A program made the translations under genes and the position numbers. The notes beneath the pieces were generated by a model. That model saw only the letters and a list, made by a program, of their open reading frames with translations, was not told the DNA's origin and did not search any database. 64,000 nt of DNA, from assembly GCA_037367405.1 (NCBI GenBank), contig JAZKJV010005532.1, positions 62,001 to 126,000 on the forward strand, read 5' to 3'. This stretch comes from Ottelia alismoides (taxonomy: Eukaryota > Streptophyta > Magnoliopsida > Alismatales > Hydrocharitaceae). This document shows positions 22,755 to 35,645 of the stretch, piece by piece (positions within the stretch are counted from its first letter, which is position 1; every line of letters begins with the position of its first letter).

Positions 22755-23496
22755 CGGAGGACCATCTACAGTTCAGCATGTCTACTACGTGTAGACACCT
22801 GATCAAGCTCAACAGCATGCACATCATATAGTTCCGTACCAGCAAGAAGTAGCCTACATTCCAGAGCAGCAATCTCCATATCCACATATCATTTAGGAGG
22901 TGAATGGTATATGGTTCGACCGTGAGCGAAACCAGCCCCGTCCGTCAGAGCAAGGCTATTGGGTTCACAGTAGGGTCAGAGACCCGTCCACCAGCTTCAG
23001 GGAGGCAGACACCAGCAGTTCCAACCTCACTTTCAGTCTCCACCACAGTTCTAATATTGGAGACAAGGCCAGCCACAACAGCAGTCTATGTACTTTCCTC
23101 AGCCTAACCAGCAACAGACTGCATATTATGGACAATATCCTTCCCCCTCCTCCTCATTACCAAAATCCGTATGGTTACCAACAACCCCCGCACTATCAGT
23201 CTTAGCGACATCCAGTCAATGAGCGACCTAAGGCCCCTTCAGTCAATCTAGCACTGGACCAACTTGCAATGCTTATGAAGAATATGAATGAACTGACTCA
23301 ACGGATTGATGACCGGACCACCACCAAGACACTGATTCCAGCACATGTCGAAGCCAACCCCAACAATTTCAGATGCAAGGAGCATGTAGACAAAATCCCA
23401 CCCACCCCCGAGACAGGTATGTCCCTTGATTTTACATGTTTATCTGACGCCATTCATACCAGGAGCGGTAAGAGTTTGCAGTCGCCTACACACTAG
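22755..23496 (+). pseudogene. gag of element B, second part
   Basis: Across the element A insertion, after removing one TSD copy, the frame continues as SGGPSTVQHVYYV, a stop (TAG), then a Gln/His/Pro-rich segment, another TAG, and EVNGIWFDRERNQPRPSEQG. That last stretch corresponds to the EEVN-like post-capsid region of Athila-type gag. A second block, LAMLMKNMNELTQRIDD and ARTRSGKSL-like residues near 23270-23496, resembles the coiled segment and the RSGK motif that precede protease in full elements. No protease follows, and the frame decays. Confidence 0.7.
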
Positions 23497-24098
23497 TTGG
23501 GGTTGGAAAATCGACCACTGAGATAGCATCATCTTCTACATCATCTCCTTCACAGCAGTCGAGAGGCCTAGTGCAACAACACCCACATCTGGAGTTTCAC
23601 CGCCTTCACCACCACCTTCACCAGGCAGATGTAGATCATCATCAACAAGGGAGAATATACCAATTGTAGATTCTTCCTCTTCACCAGCAGCAACATCCCG
23701 TTCTGTTTTAGATTCTGTTTCTCCTTCACCTAGTTTGGACAACACTGTACAGACTGATTTTGATTGTCCTCTTATACATAAGGATTCTACTTTGAATAAA
23801 GGAAATGAGCGTTTACATGTTTATTCTGATTCTGTGCCATTTCCTTCTGCTCTCAAAACTAAAAAATCAAAAATTAAAAACAACACTATTTGATCCTAGA
23901 GTGGTTGAGATCTTAGAGAACATCTTTTTAGAGATGCCACTCCTTAAGGCCATGGAATACATGCCTACAGTAAAAAAGGGAATGAAAGAGGCATGTACCC
24001 AAAAGCGTCAACCAAGGAAGAACAGATGAAAAGGAAATAGAGAAACACATCTTGACTATGGCCATAGTACATGCCATCAGTAACCTTCCGCCTAAAAA
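23497..24098 (+). other. 3' internal region of element B
   Basis: About 600 bp rich in Ser/Pro codons with short frames and no recognisable domain. It joins the gag remnant directly to the PPT, so pol is entirely absent here. Confidence 0.5.
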
Positions 24099-24112
24099 GA
24101 AAGACAAGGGGA
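24099..24112 (+). other. Polypurine tract of element B
   Basis: AAAGACAAGGGGA and neighbouring purines lie immediately before the TGATGAAT start of the 3' LTR. Confidence 0.65.
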
Positions 24113-26685
24113 TGATGAATTTACGATTCACCATCTTTATTCATTTATTTTAGCTTAAAATCCGTTATAAAATACCTATATATAACACTAACTCCATATT
24201 CTTATAACGTGCATATGTGTGTAAATATTATATATTTGTATATTATTTTAACCTAAATAAATAAAGAAAGAAAGACAGGAAAAATAAAGAAAATAAAATA
24301 AAAAAGGGAAGACTATGACTATATATATGTAATAGATACAGACTGACCCGAACCCCGAGAGAAGGTCAAGACTTGACTTGATCGACCAGGAATAAAGTAG
24401 GGGGAGATAGGGTCCTCAATTAGAAAATCCAAAAAAAATTATGTGTTGTGTATATTTGTATACTGCACTATTTTATTTGTACATTAATTAACCTCAAATG
24501 AAATAACTTTCAAAACCAAAGTTGTAAATAAAAATGTGTTCTAATTAATAAAAATAATTGCATAATTAAATCATGTACAGAATAAAAGCAACCACACTTG
24601 GAAAAGGCCACTAAGCATAAATTGAAAGACCAATTCTGGATCCATATGAACTCAGATTAAACCAATCTCTCTTCCATTAGATTTTAAATTAAATTATCTT
24701 TAAAGTGGCTGTATTTTCATAATTTTTAGAGTTACGAGTAAAAAGTTGATTTTCTTTTTGGTTTGTGCAAATTTCTCATGTATTTTGTACATATTTTATT
24801 TGTATATATTTGTAAATATTTTTACTAATTACTTAAAATAAAAATTAAAAATTAAAAGAGAGAGAGAGAGAGCCAATTTTCTCATTTACCCATGTATATA
24901 ATGTTATATATGTATATAGTATATGTATATAGTTGCTATTCTTAATTAACCGCCAAAAAATAAAAAAAATAAATTTTTTTATTCAAATAAATGAAGTGAC
25001 GAAAATAAAAAAAAGATAATTTTGTAAATAGTTTTATCTCTCTTTATCTTTATCTCATTTCAATTTTCATCTCTCTTATCTCTTCAACCGAAAATTCAAA
25101 AATTCAAATTTCATTCTCCATCTTTTATATCTATATGGCTCCTTCTCCATCATTCCAAGTTGATGCTCGGGGTTGCGCCACCTGCGCGCCTGCGTGGCAG
25201 ACTCTCGGGCGCCACCTCGCATGCCCGGCTCCGCCGCCCCGCGCGCGATTCTCGGCGTCGACCTCGCCATTGTCACCGCTCTCCGCCTTCGATTTCAGCC
25301 AGCAACGCCGCATGAACCATGCCGTCAGTCAGCCCCACCCCATGACCGATGCTCGTGCATCTGCGAGAAGAACACAGGGACGCGGCTGCGGTTCTCGGTG
25401 CCATCCTTGGGCGGCACCCCCTCTTGGAAAGAAACGCACACAGAATCTCTAAAGGGATATAAAAAAATTCTGGAAAAATATCAAAGTTATCTCTGGAGAT
25501 TCCAACATTTAGGTAAATTGCAAGACGTCCTCCAGACATCTCTGAAGTTGAAATGAAGTCCCTGCCAGCACTCTACCGTATTTTATTGGGTAAATTGAAA
25601 ACATCTTCCTCCGTTTATTTCTTGTTATCTTTTTGTGCGAACACAATAAGTAATAGCAAATGAGTCCCTGGATTCCAGAACTTAACTTTACTTGTTTTGC
25701 ATATCGAAATAAATGGTTTCTATGGTTAATAAATTCTTTAAAAATCATGTTATGCTCGTGACATGCTTATCTTTTTAGCATATAATTTTCATTGCATTTT
25801 TGTTATTATTTAATATTATTAAAAAAAATAAAAAATATGTCATTTTTCCTTGTGTGAAATTCAAAATTCATAAAAATTTGGATATTGCTCCAAAAATTCA
25901 AAAAATTAGAGAAGTTTTCCTTCATTGTCATTTAATTTGTATCCAAATTTTGTGCATTAACTATTTATAAAACCCAAAAAAATTGAAAAATACTAAAAAA
26001 CTTATAAAAATCATAAAAAAATTCTACAAAATTCCAAAAATTATCATTTCACTTCATGTTTGTAGGTATTTACATGTAGTTTGTCATAAAAATAATTGCT
26101 ATAAGTTTTGGTCACTTAAAAATTTTTAATTTGTAAATTACTCCAGGCTTTGCATTGTTTCTCATTTTGCCACTGTTGGATTTAAAAAAATACAAAACAT
26201 CTGAAAATTCTACAAAAAATTCCAAAAATATTTCAAAATCTTAAAAACACAAAAATATTTTCTCTGAATTTTTTGGATCATTTTTTGATATAAATTGAAA
26301 AATACAACAGAAGTTGGTGTGCATATTGCTTATCTCGTGCTTATTGCTCCTTATTTTAAAAAAATCTGAAAATTAAAATCACTAAAAATTTGAAAATCAG
26401 AAAATAAAAAAATAGAAATAAAAAAATAAAAAATAAAAAGAGAAAAATTTCACAAAAATCAAGGATAGTTTGCCTTTGAGATTTTCTTTTTCTTTTAATT
26501 GATTTTTTGTCGATTAATTGAATAATCCTCGGAACATATAGCCTCCCTGAGTTCGACCATGTCCGATATACAGGTTAATAAGTAGAAAAAATAAAAAACT
26601 TTGTTTGTTTGTCACAGGATTTTTGGGGATAGCAACGACATTTATCATTAATAAGTATCAATCCTCGAGAAAACCGTGGACAACA
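24113..26685 (+). repeat. 3' LTR of element B
   Basis: It is 2573 bp long, starting TGATGAATTTACGATTCACC and ending GTGGACAACA before the CTCAT TSD. About 24113-24690 and 25168-26685 match the 5' LTR; about 24690-25167 does not. The unmatched block contains a GA microsatellite (24856-24870) and a possible TATATCTATATGG promoter element near 25126. Confidence 0.82.
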
Positions 26686-26695
26686 CTCATTTAAC
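26686..26695. mobile_element. Foldback MITE, copy 3, right tip
   Basis: CTCATTTAAC is the TSD copy plus the terminal bases of MITE copy 3. Joined to the GGGGGCAGC end at 4579 it completes the complement of the MITE's own left end (GTTAAATGGGGTTGCC). Confidence 0.7.
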
Positions 26696-27098
26696 ACACA
26701 ACACGCACACATGGCCCTTCCAATGAGGTGCACCTTTTCTATATGCATAGAAAGCCCACCATCTCATTGTTTGATCTCAATCTAATGATTCTTTATCCAA
26801 AAGGGTATGTTAGTCAATGTAGTTTCCTTTTGAATTTGGATTTCACATTGCATTTAAATTTCATTTAATCCTTTCATTTTACCATTTTTAACCAGTCTGA
26901 TTTGGCAATTTTCTATTCTTATTTATTCGGTGAGGTTTCACCAACGTGGTGGTATTTTCGCACTATGCATATTGGCAGACATCTTTGTAAAATACGCACT
27001 GCCATTATAAATTAGAAACCTGCTTTGTAAAATAAAATATAGTTAGTTTTTCATTTATTGTTGTAATTGTAATTTACATAATGCCCATGTACAAGGTG
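26696..27098. other. AT-rich intergenic DNA
   Basis: About 400 bp without recognisable genes or repeat ends. Confidence 0.4.
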
Positions 27099-28819
27099 TG
27101 GAGATCTGTAAAAAATAAATTGTTAGTAATTTATCAATTATCAATAAGAAAAGAGAAGATGTAAAAAAAATTGAGGTTTGTAATACTCACACTACCTTTG
27201 TAACATTTCATGATTGATTTTAAAAGTTATATTGTATTCTGTAACAAACGTAGATGGTTGGAAATATATAAAAAGAAACAATAAATTTGAAAAAAAAACA
27301 ATGTGGAATTGTAAGAAACAAAAGGAGATTTGTAAAAAAATGATACGAGATTGTAAAAAACGACCTGAGATAGTAAAAAAAGGATTGAGATAGTAAAAAA
27401 ATGATCTCTAATTGTAAAAACTGGACGTGCCCTCCCTCTCCTGATTCCCTCTTCCACCCCGCATCTCCTCCGACTTTCTCCTCCATGACCCACCTCCTCC
27501 ATGCACGTCCTCCTCCGCTCACACACCTCCTCCATCCGCCCTCTCTTTTAACCTTTTCCTTTACGATCTACCTCCTCCACGAGCAGCAAACACCTCCACA
27601 CGACGCTGTCTCCATTACCTACAAGAAAACAACCTTGGAGAACTCATCTTTTTCCATCTGTTCTGAAGGTCAAAGATACACCCTATCATTGTGGGAAGTA
27701 GCCGTTGTACGTCCATAAAGCAGCACACCATTACCGACCACCGCCATCCAACGTTCTCTTCCACCATTGTGCACGTCATCATCGCCGAGCGGCAACCTCC
27801 TCCCCACATGCCGCCATCGAGGGAAAGAGAGAGGAGAAATTTGTGGAGATATTTGTCACATTCTAAATACAGAATATGCTAAAGTGACCATAATGGGTTT
27901 TCCAACATTAAAAATATATAGATAACGAGCTATTAATGATAACCATTAGATTGATTACGGATGGTTAAGATGGTAGCCTTTCGTTGCATCCAGGGAGGGT
28001 GCTCCTTATCTGATATATTTCATATATATCTGTATTTAGATTGCAACAAATATCTCCTCTCTCTCTCGATGGCGACATATGGGGAGGAGGTTGTTGCTCG
28101 TTAGCGATGGCATGCAACGACGATTGAAGGAGAGCATTGGACGGTGGATGCAACATGTCGCTCTATGGACGTACAATGGCTACTTCCCGCAGAGGTAGGG
28201 TATTTCTTTGACCTTCAGATCATGAGGAAAAATGATGGGTTCTCCAAGGTTGTTTTCTTGCAGGCAATGGAGGCGGTGTCATGTAGAGGTGGTGGTTGCG
28301 CATAGACGAGGTGGATCATGGAGGAGAAGATTGAAGGAGAGTGCATATGGATGAGATGTATAGGCAGAGGAGGACGTTAATGGAGGAGGTGGGTCGTGGA
28401 GGAGAAGGGCGGAGGAGGTGCAGGCAGAGGAGGGATGCTGGAGGAGGGCACGACATGTCTTAACAATAAAAAATCATTAATATACAATCTCAGATTATTT
28501 TTTACGATCTCATATCGTTTTTTGCAATCTCAAATCATTTTTTTTACAAATCTCATATTGTTTCTTACAATTTCATATTATTTTTTACATTTATCATTTC
28601 TTTTGTATATTTCCATCCTTATACTTCTACTTCTGTTCCCCAAATTGTTAAAAAACAAAAATGGTCTTTTTCCTCTTTTTTATCTCTATGATGGGTATCC
28701 AACGTATCTACCGATTTGAAAGGCAGCTTGAGTATTACAAATATCGATTTTTATTACATTTTTCTCTTTGTGATTAATAACTGATAAAATATTAACTATC
28801 TATTTTTTGCAGATCTCCA
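27099..28819. mobile_element. Long inverted repeat / foldback element (1.72 kb, arms about 780 bp)
   Basis: The left arm (27099-about 27878) and right arm (about 28025-28819) are imperfect reverse complements along their whole length. The left end TGGAGATCTGTAAAAAATAA matches the right end TTTTTTGCAGATCTCCA. Mid-arm blocks such as GAAGTAGCCGTTGTACGTCC and GACGTACAATGGCTACTTCC also pair. The inner ends CTAAATACAG and CTGTATTTAG flank a loop of about 150 bp. Each arm carries a short array of ~22 bp units of the type GAGATTGTAAAAAA. No transposase is present and no clear TSD was found. It may be a MULE-like foldback or a duplicated inverted segment; a transcript would fold into a long double-stranded stem. 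Confidence 0.85.
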
Positions 28820-28852
28820 TAACTATATTACAAAGCAAGCATAGGGTTCAGT

Positions 28853-29190
28853 GGGACTGCTCCCTTGGGCAACTAACATGGCTGCCCTCACCTCATTTTT
28901 AGTGTTTTTTTCATTTTTTTGAAAAAAAAATCATCATGTATATTCATCTATATATCCCTCCTACATGTCATTCGAAATTTCGTAAGAAACAGAGGCTCCT
29001 ATGCCCTCAATCTAGAACAGGTCGATTACAACAATGTTTAGACTGTTCTAGATGGAGGGTATAAGAGTCTCTGTTTCTGAGGAAATTTGAATAACGTATT
29101 GAAGGGATATATAGATAATATACAAAATGATATTTTTCAGAAAAAATAAAAAATCACGGAAAAATAGGAGCAAAACAACCCCTTTTTTCA
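28853..29190. mobile_element. Foldback MITE, copy 4
   Basis: This copy begins AGGGTTCAGTGGGACTGCTCCC and shares inverted arms (AAACAGAGGCTCCTATGCCC and its complement GAGGGTATAAGAGTCTCTGT) with the three copies at 3466-4584. The right end runs into a TATATA tract (29190-29209). It lies about 0.5 kb upstream of the VPS4 promoter region. Confidence 0.75.
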
Positions 29191-29649
29191 TATATATATA
29201 TATATATATAAAATATGTTTTAAGCTTAATACAAAGTATTTTTGTAGTTATCCGCTCCTAATCTACGTCCATTTTGCATTCATATCCGCTTTTAAGAATA
29301 AAAATACATATTTTGGTATCATTTAGTAAACTATCCATACTCATACTTGTAATTCAAAATAATAAATACATAATAACACTAACATCTATATCACTTGGCA
29401 ACCCTGCACACATGAGTCATCGTGGAAAATGGTCACCCACCAAATAACCGCATAAAACAATTCAAAGAGCATCATCTCTTCTCATTTCCTAATCCCGTTA
29501 GCACGCCCCAACATCGTTCAATCGGAATCTAACGGTATTCCGTCAGTCTCCGCGTTCTGTCCCACCCCCCTCCTAGACCATCCTCTCCGTCGCTGCTCCA
29601 AACCCGTAATCCCCCTCACCTCCTCCAAATTCCACCCCGATTTCGGTCG

Positions 29650-29919
29650 ATCTATAAGAGAGGCGTCAAATTTCTTTCCGATCCCCAAATCTCCGGCGAT
29701 CGAATTCAAAAGGCGTCAACTTTGCTCGATTTCGTTCCAATCCCAAACTCCCTTCCCTAGTCCTCGGAGATCGCGTCCACAAGGCGTAATATGGGTTCGA
29801 TTTTGATTGATCTCTAACCCCCATCATTAATCTCCACTATCTTATCGGAAAGGACACCATCTTTGCTCGATTTTCCTCCGTTATCGACTCGACCCCGAGC
29901 TCAAAATCACGATTTTGAG
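29650..29919 (+). promoter_or_regulatory. Putative core promoter and 5' UTR of VPS4/SKD1 gene
   Basis: CTATAAGAGAGG (about 29651-29662) is a reasonable TATA box. The following 260 bp is pyrimidine-rich and ends at the start codon at 29920. An in-frame ATG lies 19 codons upstream at 29863, but the family's conserved N-terminus begins at 29920, so that start is preferred. Confidence 0.5.
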
Positions 29920-30382
29920 ATGTATAGCAACTTCAAGGAGCAGGCGATCGATTTCGTGAAGCAGGCGGTGCAGGAGGACAATGCTGGGAACTACGCCAAG
30001 GCCTTCCCTCTCTACATGAACGCCCTTGAGTACTTCAAGACGCACCTCAAGTATGAGAAGAACCCTAAGATCAAGGAGGCCATCACCCAAAAGTTCACTG
30101 AGTACCTGAGGCGCGCCGAGGAAATCAGGACGGTGCTGGATGGGGGAGGGGGCGGCCCAGCTTCCAACGGTGATGCGGCGGTCGCAACGAGGCCGAAGTC
30201 AAAGTCGAAAGATGGGGACGGAGAGGACACCGAGCAGGCCAAGCTCAGGGCGGGGCTCAATTCGGCCATCATTAGGGAGAAGCCGAACGTGAAGTGGAAC
30301 GATGTTGCAGGGCTGGAGAGTGCCAAGCAGGCACTGCAGGAGGCCGTGATACTGCCAGTGAAGTTCCCGCAGTTTTTCACGG
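29920..30382 (+). CDS. SKD1: VPS4/SKD1 AAA-ATPase, exon 1 (gene incomplete in window)
   Basis: VPS4/SKD1 is the cytosolic AAA-ATPase that disassembles ESCRT-III filaments on endosomes during multivesicular-body sorting. Exon 1 begins MYSNFKEQAIDFVKQAVQED and encodes the complete MIT domain (residues about 1-75), the three-helix bundle that binds MIT-interacting motifs of ESCRT-III subunits. A Gly/Lys-rich linker follows (about 76-115), then the start of the AAA module (VKWNDVAGLESAKQAL and AVILPVKFPQFFTG). The exon ends at a GT donor (30383) in phase 1, and the frame joins exon 2 exactly (GKRRPW). The sequence is undamaged and codon use is GC-rich. The gene is recognised from the well-conserved plant family. 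Confidence 0.93.
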
Positions 30383-32416
<2,034 letters not shown>

Positions 32417-32565
32417 TAATAATGATTGATGTTTCCTTCCAAACCATGATATGATTTGTATATAATTTAAATGCTTCAGGTTCTTTATCCATCTAGTACT
32501 GTGCATTTCTTGTTCCATGACACGTGTTAACAAACAACTGGAATAAACCAGTATATATAGACATA

Positions 32566-32824
32566 CACACACACACACCCACACCCACACGCACACACGC
32601 ACACACGCACGCACACGCGCACACGCGCACACACACACGCACACACGCACACGCACACACGCACACGCGCACACACACACACACAAACACACAAACACGC
32701 ACACGCACACACGCACACACGCACACGCACACGCACACGCACACACGCACACACGCACACACGCACATACACGCACACACACACGCACACACACGCACAC
32801 ACACACACACGCACGCACGCACGC
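32566..32824. repeat. CA/CG-interspersed microsatellite
   Basis: A run of about 260 bp of (CA)n with frequent CACG interruptions. Open frames across it in several registers (Thr/His or Val/Cys repeats) are artefacts of the repeat. Confidence 0.95.

Positions 32825-32872
<48 letters not shown>
32825..32872. repeat. (AT)n microsatellite
   Basis: A pure AT tract of about 48 bp directly following the CA array and abutting the hairpin element at 32873. Confidence 0.95.
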
Positions 32873-32875
<3 letters not shown>

Positions 32876-33042
32876 GAGTGATCCTATGAGAGCCAAAACC
32901 TGTGAGAGCATGAGAGCATGCATTCTGGACCACATGATCCAACCGGGAGAGAGAAGACCAGGAGAGAGAAAACAGAATCATGTGGTCCAGAATGCATGCT
33001 CTCATGCTCTCACATTTTTTTGTTCTCATAGGATCATTCCTC
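32873..33042. mobile_element. Small foldback MITE (170 bp)
   Basis: GAGGAGTGATCCTATGAGAG at the left pairs with CTCATAGGATCATTCCTC at the right, and GAGAGCATGCATTCTGGACC pairs with GGTCCAGAATGCATGCTCTC further in, leaving a purine-rich loop of about 35 bp. TATATA tracts flank both sides, as expected for a TA-targeting element. It lies in the putative intron 2 of VPS4. Confidence 0.75.
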
Positions 33043-34949
33043 ATATATATATATATCAACAATTCCGAATTCTAGTTATCATCAATTTGGTGACCTTTTG
33101 CTTTTCAATAACGGAGATCTTTCCAGCATAATGGAAGTAGTTTCATATATCTCAATATTTTGCTGTTCTCTGAAAAAGAGGCACTTTAATGATCACTCAT
33201 GTATCCTTGACTCCTTTTAAAGCATATTGTGATTATCAGTATTGTTATAAGGTTATCGAGGAAATGCTAAGGCGTAGAATCTTCACATTCATGGTATGAA
33301 GGAGTCTTTATGATAACGTAAATATTCCATTGTCCCACTCCCACCAGAAAAAGTAGTCAGCCTTTTTGTGAAGGGCTAGATATTTAACAGTGTGTGCAGG
33401 GTTATGCTAGTGTTGGGTGTACGTGTCTGTTTTAAAGACGTTAATTCAATGGCATCTCTATAAAAAAACATGCAAAATGTGGACCTTTTATATTCATCTG
33501 CCGACAGTCTCTCTTAAGGGGATCTGATTGATACAAATTGTGCAGATCCACTTACAGAGAGCATATGAGTCTCTGATAAGGATTTGCGGTAATACGATGG
33601 CTAGTGTGTTTGTGAATGAACCATGGTAATAGGCAATGTCATCCTCTAATGAAGCATATACAACTGTCAAATGAAGTGCCTTTAAAAGAAGCACATGAAA
33701 TGGATATTACAAAGAGCATTTGCAAGATCCTGCTGAAAAGGGAGTAAGACCTATAAGAAATTCAAACATATTTTCATTGTAAGAATAGTTTTATATCTTC
33801 GAGAAGTTTTGATCTCTGCATATCTGATTGATTTGATATCATCAATAGGCCTTTTATTTATGTCCGAAGCTCAAAAGGTAACAAGAATATATGATGGCAG
33901 CTCCACGAAGAGAAGGGCACAACAAGATGATGTGTGAAAGAAATAATCGATGCAGAAAATTCTGAAAAAGTCACACACTTTTTGAGTATAGAACAAACCA
34001 AGTCCTGAGTATTCATCGAATTAAGTTATCCCCGGTTTGGATCTCAAATACATTTTTGCAATTGGTTGGCATGGGTAGAGTTGTACAATCTTGCAAAAGG
34101 GAAAGGACTGATGGGTGAGGAGAAAATGGATTAAAAAAAAGTGGGATGAAGAATGGATGGGTTTCATGCCAATTATGGGGGATATATTGAATCAACTAAA
34201 AATTTGTTCAGCCTTGACGCCGTTTGAATTCGAGGGTTTATTTTTTTTGAGCTGTGAGAATGGAGAAAATTGGGGTGAGGAATTGAAGAGGCGAATGTTA
34301 TGCTGCATGAGGAGAAAGAAGAAAAATGCAGAGAACTGAACATAGGGTCTAGAAGAAGAAAGAAAATTTAGAGGGTGAGAGAGATAAAGATAATGGTTAA
34401 GTATTTCATTTTAAACACATATCCTTTAAATATTTATCTGGACTTTATATAGTGTCACTCCCATCGTAATGCATGTTTCTTGGATCAAAAGTGGGGGATC
34501 TTTACATCAAAAGAATCGTCCCTAAAATTTAATTACAAAAATACAAGACAACATGCAAACAAAAAATGGACGAGACATCTCGTCTTGGGCATGGATGCAT
34601 CAACTCTCTCTGTCTTGAAAAACTTGACTCATGATAAGTGACGTTATCATAGGGACATGCTTGTAGTAAAAAAAACTGAATTTCTTTTCAATATGCCAAT
34701 AATTTGCAAAATTTGTGGAAGTTCTCACAACTTCCATATTTTTTTAAACCATTCCTGAACCTCCTAATAAAATAATTGTATGACAGTGGAATGCAAAATT
34801 TCCTTATTATTTCCTCCAAAGTCCATATAGATGGCTTCTTGCAGACATCTTTTTTGTGGAACCTATTAGAGTCCTAAAATTATACGACGACGGTGTGGTA
34901 CGTGACATCATCAACTTGGTTTTCAATGAAAATAATGTAGCACCTAGAT
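33043..34949. other. AT-rich DNA, no recognised feature
   Basis: I looked here for VPS4 exon 3 (the SSSDLVSKW and Walker B region) on the plus strand and found none. Short frames only; no TE ends recognised. Confidence 0.5.
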
Positions 34950-35645
34950 TGACATTACAATGTGTGTTGGCGATAGAGAGGAGGCAGATGAAGAGGTTGC
35001 CGTTGACTCGCGCCTGATTTGGAGTGGGGTGCCAAACCGGATCAAGATTTTTCTTTGGCTTCTCCAGCTTGGTAAGATTCTCACGAAGGTGTGCCGGGGG
35101 CAAATGCTGGGTAGCGATGCTGTTACTTGTGACAGATGCGGATTGGTGGTGGAAGATATGGAGCACTTGTTCTTTTCTTGTCCTTCTGCTTAGGTGTGAT
35201 CTGTGTGGAGCAGGGCCAATATTCCTTGACTTGGGGGGCAACATTATACCGATTTTTTGGCTGGGCATTAGATCGGTGTGTGGATATGGCAAGGCCTCAA
35301 ATTTCAGCGAAACTTGGTCTAATTTCTGTCGAATATCGATATCCAGTCGAAATCGAAATTCGACCGAAACGACCGAAATGACCGAAATATGAAATACAGG
35401 GGTCCTAGTACAAAAAATGACCGAAATGACCGAAAATTCGGTCGAAATTCCACTGAAATTCCATCGAAATTCTGTTTTGGTTGATACCGAAATGGTGACC
35501 AAAACCGACGTTTAGGGCCTTGGGATATGGACATGAAGACGTTGCTTTTCCTTTTTCGCTGGTCTGGGCAATTTGTTGTGCTAGGAATGGTGCCATTTTT
35601 GGAGGGGTTACTATGTATACTGAGAATGTGATTGAACACTGAGGG
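34950..35645 (+). pseudogene. LINE (non-LTR retrotransposon) 3' fragment, zf-RVT domain
   Basis: 34960-35193 encodes IWSGVPNRIKIFLWLLQLGK, then CDRC and HLFFSC, the zinc-binding domain (zf-RVT) that follows reverse transcriptase in plant L1-type elements. After a 233 bp MITE insertion at 35290-35522, another frame gives FSLVWAICCARNGAIFGG, the conserved Trp-rich 'WAI..ARN' stretch that follows zf-RVT. Only the C-terminal tail of ORF2 is present, with frameshifts; reverse transcriptase and endonuclease are missing. 5' truncation is usual for LINEs. Confidence 0.75.
35290..35522. mobile_element. hAT-type MITE inserted in LINE fragment
   Basis: The ends are CAAGGCCT and GGGCCTTG, and an identical 8 bp TSD (GGATATGG at 35282-35289 and 35523-35530) flanks them. 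Both are typical of hAT elements. The interior is filled with CGAAATGACCGAAAT-type words. The length is 233 bp with no coding capacity. Confidence 0.85.

Larger units (their letters stand above)
4585..26685 (+). mobile_element. Element B: non-autonomous Athila/Tat-like Ty3/gypsy LTR retrotransposon (gag only), split by element A
   Basis: The element has a 5' LTR (4585-7218), a tRNA-Asp-type PBS (7222-7239), decayed gag (9098-10043 continuing at 22755-23496), a purine-rich PPT (about 24099-24112) and a 3' LTR (24113-26685), with TSD CTCAT. Its own length after removing element A is about 9.4 kb. No protease, reverse transcriptase, RNase H or integrase motifs were found in its internal region, so it would depend on enzymes in trans. 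The gag resembles the Athila/Tat branch: FELK near the start, an EAWERFKDL block and an EEVN-like stretch after a Gln-rich region. It fits the gag-only LTR class. The two LTRs share both ends but differ completely in the middle (see findings). Confidence 0.88.
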
